Positions 24,001 through 31,066 of a stretch of 49,779 bases of DNA are shown in pieces; positions within the stretch are counted from its first letter, which is position 1, and each line of letters starts with the position of its first letter. The notes under the pieces were generated by a model. It had not been told where the DNA came from, did no database searches, and saw nothing but the letters and a program-made list of their open reading frames with translations. This DNA comes from an uncultured Dorea sp. (GTDB lineage Bacteria; Bacillota; Clostridia; Lachnospirales; Lachnospiraceae). The translations under genes were made by a program, and so were the position numbers. The stretch spans positions 1 through 49,779 of the forward strand of contig CAJUBG010000026.1 in the NCBI GenBank assembly GCA_910584575.1, in the 5' to 3' direction.

Positions 24001-26418
24001 TTATTCAATTACATCAAAACAATTTTCCGTCTGTAGTAATGGCAGTTTATTAAGAATCCTGTCCTTCTCTCGCCTCCACGCTTCATCCATACGACACAGA
24101 GCTTCCATCACCTGATCCGTGTCTATTGCGGTGCGGACATCAAACAGATATCCCTCTTGCCCAAACAGGCTTAGCAGCTCTTTATATTTTTCTGCCCATC
24201 CGATTGCCAAACAGGGGACTCCCTCTTTATAGGCATGTACAATTCCATGGTATCTTGATGCAATCATGTATTGGAATTCCTCAGACAATAAGCCAAATTC
24301 CAGGCAATCCATTGGCTTTTGGTACAAAAACACATGGTCATTTCCTGAAAATATCCGATAAATATCCCTACATGCCTCACCGTCATCGGAATGGGATACA
24401 AGATAGACATTTTTATTCCGCTTTGTTAATTCCGTAATCATACGTTCATATATTTTCAACAATTCATGTTTATTTCCCGATTCATAGTTTCTTGTATTGG
24501 GAACAATGGCAACATTGCTATCGGTTTTCATTCTAAACTCATCACCCTTCGGAGCCTCCGTATAAATATTGGAAAGTGCAATTTCTTTGTTTTGCAGTAC
24601 CAAATCCGTTGACACCCTGCAATTTTTCAAATGATATGTTCCAACCAATCGGTCATATCCTGCTCTTTCCCGTGCAAAAATTACAGATGCATGGGCAAGA
24701 CCTTCCCCTATCCTTTTCCCCCATTCTTCGGTAAAATCCAAAGCCCCGAAGGACTGGGGCATATAATAAATTGGAATTTGATTGTTCTTGGCCAGTAGAA
24801 GGATATGGATGAAATGGCTGCAGTTCCATGCGGACGAAAGCGCATATCCGCTGACATCGACGATTGCCGTAATCTGGGAAATCAGAGAATATAACTGGCT
24901 GTAGAAGCCCTGCCCGTCACGAATGATATGGAACCGATATTTAGCCAAAATGGAATCCGGATAATGTTCGGATGAATCCACAGGCAGGTAATAAATATCG
25001 CAATCCGGATGTTTCCTTCGGAGTTCATTTACCGTTACAAACAGCATAGACTGCGCGCCTTTGTTTGCAAATTGGGCGCCTGTAATCAAATATTTTGCAT
25101 CCTTCCAGGATGAATGGCAGGTCCCGCCTAATATTCTACTGTCATATTCCCAATCAATGAGCATCTGTAGAGACACCAGCCACTTCCGGCTTATTCCCTC
25201 TCTCTTATGTTCTTCCATAACATCAGGCATAAAACAGAGTGGAGAAACCAGTATCGGCAGGTGCTGTTCCATTTGGGAAATAATCCTGCCAGACCCCTTC
25301 ATCTTATCTGCCACAATACCGCAAATGGTATCCTGCCCATAGAGTATTACTTTTTTTAATCCCCAGTTGTCTAATATTCTGTCTATAGTGATTCCTCTGG
25401 CATCTAATAATGCATATTTTTCTAAAAACTTTCCCTGAGTCTCTCTTTTCGCCCAAGAATCCATCTTGGAAATCAATAGATTTGATGCAAAAGAAAACCC
25501 ATAGCCTTGATAATATTTCCAGAAATAATCATGTTCCTTCGGTTTTACGGCTCCAAGGATGCTTCTCTTTTTAACTGACAGAGCTTTTTTATCAAAATGT
25601 ATCTCAGGAAACGCGGACTTCATCAGACTCTTTCCTTTTTCCGAACAGACGGACACCTGTGTCAATCCTTTTTCCTGATTACTGCTATCCTGAGAAATAT
25701 AGGAAGTGTCATAGTATATTTCCAATAACAGGTCCGCATGTACCTTCTCCAGCCTCCATTGACAATGATAGCAATCTTCCTTGTATATAAATCCGCTGTT
25801 TTTCAACCTCAAAAGTTTATCTTCTTTCTCGTCCCTGAAATATGCCCTGCCATGGCTGAATTTTATCAGTATTTTTTTCTGAGTGATTCCAAATTCACCT
25901 CTGTAGGGGCAGCATATTTCTGTTATTACACTTCCGCAGGACTGTGTTTCTGCAATATAGTCCTCCCAAACTTCTGGCTGAATCACCCCTGAGCATCCCA
26001 CGGCAACGGTATATAATTTCTCATACTTTATCGGCTTAAAATTTCCCGCCTCATAAAAACATGTATCATCGCCTAAGTATTGATATAAGTCTTCTACCTG
26101 ACACGGTGTTCCGGCAAAAAGAATCATCTTACCTGCCTGCAATTTGGATTTTATATCCTCTTTTAGCCTTTTTTCTACGTAGCTTTCCGGATATTTCACT
26201 CCTGTAATTTTCTCTATTTGATTGATATCGTCAACCTCAATATGTATGACCTGAAAGTTTTCCGCATATGCTGCGCCGACCACCGTGCCTTGTTTTTCTA
26301 TTACGGTTCGGGCTAATTCGTAAAAAACTCCGCCTGCATATCCATTTTGCTTTTTATTATTTTTTTCATTCCCTCGCAAAACCCAGGTTTCATAAATATT
26401 GTTTTTCTCTGTTATCAT
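24001..26418 (-). CDS. FrhB-like domain fused to polysaccharide pyruvyl transferase
   Basis: 805 residues. The N-terminal 330 residues are FrhB/FdhB-like (YAGGVFYELARTV, LFAGTPCQVEDLYQYLG, YHCQWRLEKVHADLLLEIY) but lack the leading ferredoxin. A short Rossmann-like segment follows (LKKVILYGQDTICGIVADKM, about 355-375). Residues about 445-775 are polysaccharide pyruvyl transferase (YLITGAQFANKGAQSML, MPQSFGALDF, ARERAGYDRL, and SRYHGIVHAYKEGVPC from residue 721), which makes ketal-pyruvate groups on glycans from phosphoenolpyruvate. It is the first gene of the run, with GAGGAAAT before the ATG and a plausible promoter just upstream. FrhB-like proteins commonly accompany pyruvyl transferases in capsule clusters; their chemistry is unclear. 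Confidence 0.82.
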   Translation of the reverse strand: MITEKNNIYETWVLRGNEKNNKKQNGYAGGVFYELARTVIEKQGTVVGAAYAENFQVIHIEVDDINQIEKITGVKYPESYVEKRLKEDIKSKLQAGKMILFAGTPCQVEDLYQYLGDDTCFYEAGNFKPIKYEKLYTVAVGCSGVIQPEVWEDYIAETQSCGSVITEICCPYRGEFGITQKKILIKFSHGRAYFRDEKEDKLLRLKNSGFIYKEDCYHCQWRLEKVHADLLLEIYYDTSYISQDSSNQEKGLTQVSVCSEKGKSLMKSAFPEIHFDKKALSVKKRSILGAVKPKEHDYFWKYYQGYGFSFASNLLISKMDSWAKRETQGKFLEKYALLDARGITIDRILDNWGLKKVILYGQDTICGIVADKMKGSGRIISQMEQHLPILVSPLCFMPDVMEEHKREGISRKWLVSLQMLIDWEYDSRILGGTCHSSWKDAKYLITGAQFANKGAQSMLFVTVNELRRKHPDCDIYYLPVDSSEHYPDSILAKYRFHIIRDGQGFYSQLYSLISQITAIVDVSGYALSSAWNCSHFIHILLLAKNNQIPIYYMPQSFGALDFTEEWGKRIGEGLAHASVIFARERAGYDRLVGTYHLKNCRVSTDLVLQNKEIALSNIYTEAPKGDEFRMKTDSNVAIVPNTRNYESGNKHELLKIYERMITELTKRNKNVYLVSHSDDGEACRDIYRIFSGNDHVFLYQKPMDCLEFGLLSEEFQYMIASRYHGIVHAYKEGVPCLAIGWAEKYKELLSLFGQEGYLFDVRTAIDTDQVMEALCRMDEAWRREKDRILNKLPLLQTENCFDVIE

Positions 26419-26435
26419 ATTTCCTCACATAATAT

Positions 26436-26463
26436 TAAATATAATACATAAACTTCAAAAATC
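26436..26463 (-). promoter_or_regulatory. Candidate promoter for the glycan gene run
   Basis: On the minus strand just upstream of 26418 there are TTGATT and TATATT boxes with about 16 bases between them, in a very AT-rich stretch; a TTGAAG/TATTAT pair overlaps it. Placement fits the first gene of the run, but AT-richness makes chance matches likely. Confidence 0.35.
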
Positions 26464-26499
26464 AAATTATTTTCAGTACAGGAATATCATGCTATATGC

Positions 26500-26813
26500 T
26501 TGTGTATATTAATAAGGCATATTGGTCATCCGTCTTTTTTACGGATGATGCAGATTTTTCTGCTTCGCTCCCTGCTACCTCATGATTTGTCACCAACTAC
26601 AGGTTGATAGCCTGCGCTTCTCATGTTCGCAAGGTCCTGGCATATCCAATACGCAGCCGAGAATTCTCTCTGTAACCGCCTTCTAATGCCGTAAATTCAT
26701 TTTTATATAGCAAGCACCTCTTAGCCTGCTTTATCATGAACATGCCTCCTAGTCCTTCTCGGTAAAACTCCGGTTCTTCATCGGAATTTATCTAAGGGGC
26801 TACTCTAATGACC
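26500..26813 (-). ncRNA. Possible TnpB-associated guide RNA (omega-RNA-like) region
   Basis: About 310 bases directly downstream of the TnpB-like gene, in the same orientation, with no coding gene. It is less AT-rich than its flanks and folds by eye into several short hairpins: a perfect 8-bp stem at 26527-26549 (TCATCCGT/ACGGATGA around a 7-base loop), a GCAGA/TCTGC stem next to it at 26550-26563, and further G/C-rich complementary segments. TnpB proteins normally use an RNA made from this position (3' end of tnpB plus element end), with the guide at its 3' end. Identification is by position and structure only. Confidence 0.4.
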
Positions 26814-28127
26814 CTAATATATGACTCCGTCTCCTTGTCCCCGCTTCTTCACATTGCGGGCGGTATTCGTCTTTTCTTCTGATTGATATCCACAGGCAGG
26901 GCAAACGAATTGCCCTCCTGCCTTTGTTCCAATCGTACCGCACTCGCTGCATTCGTTACTGATATTATTTCCTAACACTTCCACAATCTCAACCGACTGT
27001 TCACTGCATTTCTGAGTCAGCCGCCTTCGGATATATCCTCTCTGCCATTGGGCAACGGAATAGTTAATCTTTTTATTATATCCTCCCGCCCTGGGCTTCG
27101 GCAGCTTCACAATATAGACGGCTGCCGGCTTTTCCGTAATAAGGAAGCGATTTAATTCCTGATTAATATAACTGTGCAGATGTTCTTCCAGACGCCTCTT
27201 TTTCGCATAGTATTTCTTACGTCCTGAATTAGCGTCTCTGTTTTGCCGATAGATACTCGTCTGTGTTCTTATCCAGTCCGAATATTCAATCTGATATCTA
27301 CCTAATTCTTCTCCGTAACAGCGGCCTTCATCTGTTGTCAACATGGTATAAAAACCAACCGCTACCCCAACCTGATTGAGATAATCGTCATATCTGCGTA
27401 TGGCAACATAGACAGGAACTTTAATCTCAATCCTCTTCTCCTGGGGATACAGTTTTATCCTTAACTGACTTCGGTATTGATTATTATCTGTAAGCGGTAT
27501 AAATACCCGTTTTCTCTTTTCTTTGATGGAAATATAGATTCCATGGTCAGCATAACGGTATGCCCTTTCAGTTATGGAAAACACATCTACTGCATCTGTG
27601 TTCAGCTTCACATGATATCTCCTTATCTGCCTGCACAGATAACGGTGCATCTTCTCTGTATTTACCTGTCCTGCCAATTCCTGATACTGCCGGTTTATCT
27701 TTGCTGTAAGCTTAATCGGCTTCTGATTCAGCACCGCTTCAAATGCATTGCTGACCTTTAGTATGAAACGAAGATAATGCTTTTCAGCTTCTGTAAACCT
27801 TTCATTTTTGCCGATTAGTTTTACAATTTTGGACTTCGTCCTTGTCCATTGACTCTTGATATCTGCCAACGCGTCAAAAACCGCAAGATAAAAATAGACT
27901 GCCGGCAGTCCCACAATCTCTCGATATCCGCTGGCTGTCATCTCATTTTGTACAGTATAGCCTGGGTAGAGCTTGGCAAGGCTTCCAATCCCGCCATACC
28001 GGACGTATACATAGTTCTTTACTTTCCGGTAATCCTCTGCGATATCAATAAGTTTCTGCATATCTTCTTCTGAAACAGGCGCCTTATTGTACTGGTGGAC
28101 TGTCTTGCATATCTTGTCTGACGGCAT
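26814..28127 (-). CDS. TnpB-like (IS200/IS605 OrfB family) protein lacking RuvC catalytic residues
   Basis: 437 residues. The overall plan is TnpB: an N-terminal beta-rich region, a helical segment (ANSGRKKYYAKKRRLEEHL, about 299-317), a RuvC-like fold and a C-terminal zinc ribbon (Cys393, 396, 409, 412). The three acidic nuclease positions appear replaced: GIDLG-type motif reads GVAVG (Ala256), the E-d-L strand reads VYIVKL (Val340), and the D-x-N-A-A motif reads KTNTARN (Lys419). It should therefore not cut DNA, but could still bind RNA and DNA. No tnpA lies nearby. GAGG is 10 bases upstream of the ATG. It may be a nuclease-dead, RNA-guided repressor type or a decaying element protein; the chain itself is full length. 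Confidence 0.7.
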   Translation of the reverse strand: MPSDKICKTVHQYNKAPVSEEDMQKLIDIAEDYRKVKNYVYVRYGGIGSLAKLYPGYTVQNEMTASGYREIVGLPAVYFYLAVFDALADIKSQWTRTKSKIVKLIGKNERFTEAEKHYLRFILKVSNAFEAVLNQKPIKLTAKINRQYQELAGQVNTEKMHRYLCRQIRRYHVKLNTDAVDVFSITERAYRYADHGIYISIKEKRKRVFIPLTDNNQYRSQLRIKLYPQEKRIEIKVPVYVAIRRYDDYLNQVGVAVGFYTMLTTDEGRCYGEELGRYQIEYSDWIRTQTSIYRQNRDANSGRKKYYAKKRRLEEHLHSYINQELNRFLITEKPAAVYIVKLPKPRAGGYNKKINYSVAQWQRGYIRRRLTQKCSEQSVEIVEVLGNNISNECSECGTIGTKAGGQFVCPACGYQSEEKTNTARNVKKRGQGDGVIY

Positions 28128-28177
28128 CTTAAACTACCTCATTTGGATGATATGGATATGTGCAATGCTGTGGGTAT

Positions 28178-28203
28178 TCTTGAAAAGTATACTTTTTCGT
28201 AAT
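28178..28203. repeat. Partial copy of the 34-bp palindrome
   Basis: Twenty-two bases (28182-28203) repeat the right-hand and central part of the palindrome at 28311-28344 with one A fewer; the core AAAAGTATACTTTT is itself a perfect inverted repeat. It lies 55 bases upstream of the TnpB-like start codon. Confidence 0.75.
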
Positions 28204-28258
28204 AAATTTACTGGAAAAATTTTTAGACAAATATTACAAAAAATAGAGATTAATTTTA

Positions 28259-28287
28259 TTGACTTTTTGTCGATAATATATTAGAAT
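28259..28287 (+). promoter_or_regulatory. Sigma-A-like promoter between the two palindromic repeats
   Basis: TTGACT (28259-28264), a 17-base spacer, and TAGAAT (28282-28287) on the + strand. A transcript from here would meet the 34-bp hairpin and a T-run within about 55 bases. No open reading frame starts in between. Confidence 0.45.
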
Positions 28288-28310
28288 AGTTGAGAATTTA
28301 CTTGAGATAT

Positions 28311-28344
28311 GCCATTACGAAAAAGTATACTTTTTCGTAATGGC
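28311..28344. repeat. Perfect 34-bp palindrome, terminator-like
   Basis: Every base pairs across the centre GTA|TAC; both arms are 17 bases (GCCATTACGAAAAAGTA and its complement). On the + strand it is followed by TTTTTA, so it could end + strand transcripts. It could equally be an operator or an element end. The rest of 28128-28536 is an AT-rich gene-free stretch with a TATAAT at 28505-28510 before the next gene. Confidence 0.8.
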
Positions 28345-28536
28345 TTTTTATACCGCATATACAACTTCTCTGCCAACTCTTGTTTTTCAAGTCTTCTCCC
28401 CCGTTAGCACACGCACCCCACCCACTCGAAGGGCATGCAATACGGGGATACCTTGAGGGATAATCATATAGAAAAATCCGGTAGATTTTTTCAATGAAGT
28501 CGGATATAATAAGTTCACAGGAAAAGGAGGCTTTTC

Positions 28537-30183
28537 ATGGGGCTTTATCTAAACAGCAAAAAACCTGCCCTTTTATATCAAACTGAGGCACAGGCAGCAT
28601 ATTTTATAGACAAGTCGGCTCTGTTAGACGAACTTGCGGCTTTATTAGAACCATCCGATAATCTATCTGAACATCCAGGAACCGTCGGGAATAAATATAT
28701 CTGTATCACCAGACCCCGAAGATTTGGCAAGACAGTTATGGCGAACATGGTTGCCTCTTATTTTGGGCGCGGGATGGATAGCAGCGATATATTCGGAAAA
28801 TTGAGTGTCAGCACGAAAAAGTGGTATAAAACACATTTGAACACACATAATGTCATACACATTATGTTTAATGAAATGCCAGCAGAATGTAAGAACTATT
28901 CCCAATATATTTCAAGAATTCAAAAAAGGCTTCTTGGAGATTTAATGCGTGAATTTCCCGATGCAGGGATTGACTATGAAACTGCTGTCTGGGATGCCCT
29001 GAATCAAATTCTGGAATTAGAGGAAAATATTAAATTCATCTTTGTCTTTGATGAGTGGGATTTTATCTTTCACAGACAGTTCGTGACCGATGCGGATAAA
29101 GCAGCTTTTGTGGATTTTATCAGTAATCTTCTCAAGGATCAGCCATATGTAGAGCTGGCATATATGACGGGGATTCTGCCTATTGCCAAATATTCAAGCG
29201 GCTCGGAATTAAATATGTTTTTAGAATACACAATGGCAGCAAAAGTAAAGTTCAGCGAATACTTTGGATTTTCGAAAGAAGAAGTAGACATCTTGTTTGA
29301 CCGCTACCTGAAACTTACCGAAAAACCCGCAGTCACCCGTGAAGGACTGCGCATATGGTACGATGGATACCAGACCTTGGCAGGGAAACGTCTATATAAC
29401 CCCCGTTCTGTAGTATGCGCCTTAAGCGATAACCAACTCAGCAATTATTGGACTAATTCAGGTCCATATGATGAGATATTTTATTATGTCCAGAAAAATC
29501 TGGATGATATCAGAGATGACATTGCGCTTATGGCTGCCGGCCAGTCAGTTCCGGCAAAAATTCAGGAATATGCCGCTACCTCTATGGAACTGCATACAAA
29601 AGACGAGATTCTGTCTGCTATGGTTGTGTACGGTTTTTTATGCAGTGAAAATGGACGGGTTTCTATCCCTAATAAAGAATTGATGGATAAATTTGTAGAT
29701 ATGATTCGCAGAGAACCGGCATTAGGATATGTACACCGCTTATCCAAGAAATCCGAACAGATGTTAAGGGCAACACTGTCGCAGGATACAGATACTATGC
29801 TTGCGATATTAGAATACGCCCATAATACGGAAACGCCTTTATTCAGCTATAATAATGAATCAGAACTGACAGCTCTGGTAAATCTGGTCTATCTTTCCGC
29901 GAGAGACAGTTACCGGATTGAAAGAGAGGACAAAGCAGGAATTGGATATGTGGATTTTATTTTCTATCCGGAAGATAAAAATGCTGACTGTATCATTCTT
30001 GAATTAAAGGTTGACCATACGCCCGAAGAAGCAATCCGGCAAATTAAAGACAGGCAGTACGCGCTTCGGTTTAAGGGCAGGCTTGGAGAAGCTTCGCCAT
30101 ATACAGGGCATATTCTTGCTGTGGGGATTACATATAATAAAAAGGATAAGAAGCATTACTGCAAAATAGAAAAATTAGAATAA
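28537..30183 (+). CDS. AAA-ATPase-like protein with C-terminal PD-(D/E)XK nuclease-like domain
   Basis: 548 residues of the 'AAA-ATPase-like' family common in Lachnospiraceae and Bacteroidetes. Walker A is RPRRFGKTVMANMV (about 59-72), Walker B is FIFVFDEWDFIF (about 168-179). The C-terminal region (about 470-500) has GYVDFIFYP and IILELKVD, the D...ExK signature of PD-(D/E)XK folds. The usual internal motif ALSDNQLSNYWTNSG is present. The family is abundant and often multi-copy; its function is unproven, with mobile-element or defence roles proposed. An AAGGAGG 7 bases upstream of the ATG and a TATAAT at 28505-28510 make it a stand-alone unit. It is one of the few + strand genes. Confidence 0.88.
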   Translation: MGLYLNSKKPALLYQTEAQAAYFIDKSALLDELAALLEPSDNLSEHPGTVGNKYICITRPRRFGKTVMANMVASYFGRGMDSSDIFGKLSVSTKKWYKTHLNTHNVIHIMFNEMPAECKNYSQYISRIQKRLLGDLMREFPDAGIDYETAVWDALNQILELEENIKFIFVFDEWDFIFHRQFVTDADKAAFVDFISNLLKDQPYVELAYMTGILPIAKYSSGSELNMFLEYTMAAKVKFSEYFGFSKEEVDILFDRYLKLTEKPAVTREGLRIWYDGYQTLAGKRLYNPRSVVCALSDNQLSNYWTNSGPYDEIFYYVQKNLDDIRDDIALMAAGQSVPAKIQEYAATSMELHTKDEILSAMVVYGFLCSENGRVSIPNKELMDKFVDMIRREPALGYVHRLSKKSEQMLRATLSQDTDTMLAILEYAHNTETPLFSYNNESELTALVNLVYLSARDSYRIEREDKAGIGYVDFIFYPEDKNADCIILELKVDHTPEEAIRQIKDRQYALRFKGRLGEASPYTGHILAVGITYNKKDKKHYCKIEKLE

Positions 30184-30242
30184 TTGCAATATCCGCCTCA
30201 GAATGAATATAGTCCGCATACTTCTTTTATTGAAAGGGAAAA

Positions 30243-30275
30243 CGGTTCTGATTAGGCATCCTCTAACCAGAACCG
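30243..30275 (-). terminator. Terminator after the SWIM-SNF2 pair
   Basis: On the minus strand a 13-bp stem (CGGTTCTGGTTAG/CTAATCAGAACCG, one mismatch) with a 7-base loop is followed by GTTTTCCCTTT. It sits between two convergent genes, 19 bases past the stop of the SWIM gene. Confidence 0.7.
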
Positions 30276-30293
30276 CAGCAACTCCCCAAAATG

Positions 30294-31022
30294 TCAAATC
30301 ACCCCGAACATTCCTTCAATCTCATCCTCCTCCATCATCCGGCTGCTTTTATTCCCAACATTTGCAAGCATCGCCTCAACCCTGTTCGCCAGAGTCACGT
30401 CAATGAATCTTCCTACCTCTATCCCCCGAAGTTCAAAGAACAGCAGCGGATTCTCATCCAGCCGCACCCCAACTCCGTAGAGCGCCGCCGCCACATGCTT
30501 ACATAAAAGCGCCCAGTCCGGACAACTGCAGTTAAAACTAATCTCCCGCGGAGATGGAAACAGTCCGTCCTTACTCTGGAATAATTCCTGCATTTCCTCC
30601 GGAAAATCGCCTGCCAACAGGGCCTCCAGATTCTCAAGCTTTCTGCCGCATCTTTGGATAATAGACTGGCATCTCTCCTCTGACAGAGGGCTGATTCGGA
30701 TCTCTACTTTATATGGCGTCTTGCGCGTCCCCTGTACCCGCGCAAGAATCTTTCCCTTCTGTATCTTAAGGTCAATCACTGCGCCGGTCCTGATATAGCG
30801 CTTTCCACGGTCCAGACGGCTTTCATAATCCGCGTATCTCTCCAGATTGTCACACCACGCTTTTCCCCACCAGTGCTCGACAATGTTTCTTCCCTTTATC
30901 GTGACAGGCTCTAATATCTTCCCCCTGGCTTTCTCCTTCTTCTTACTTTCCGCCGATTTTTTCCGCAGCTCAGATGCATTCGGCTGGCTATATTGCGGGA
31001 AATCTCCCCAGTATTTACTCAT
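30294..31022 (-). CDS. SWIM zinc-finger protein
   Basis: 242 residues. A basic N-terminus is followed by VEHWWGKAWCDNLERYADYESRLDRGKRYIRTG-type family sequence, and a SWIM motif CSC...CKH at about 163-175 (Cys, Cys, Cys, His zinc ligands). SWIM domains bind DNA or protein and are regularly encoded beside SNF2 helicases. Here the gene lies 44 bases downstream of the SNF2 gene with AAGGAGG 8 bases before its ATG, so the two probably work as a pair on DNA. Precise function is unknown. Confidence 0.88.
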   Translation of the reverse strand: MSKYWGDFPQYSQPNASELRKKSAESKKKEKARGKILEPVTIKGRNIVEHWWGKAWCDNLERYADYESRLDRGKRYIRTGAVIDLKIQKGKILARVQGTRKTPYKVEIRISPLSEERCQSIIQRCGRKLENLEALLAGDFPEEMQELFQSKDGLFPSPREISFNCSCPDWALLCKHVAAALYGVGVRLDENPLLFFELRGIEVGRFIDVTLANRVEAMLANVGNKSSRMMEEDEIEGMFGVI

Positions 31023-31066
31023 CTTGCGCCCTCCTTAACTACGTACCCTTCTGTGAAAACAGCTCT

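Noticed and set aside
26814..28127. Calling a complete IS200/IS605 element
   Set aside because: No tnpA is present and I could not define both element ends; only the TnpB-like gene and a possible RNA region are supported.
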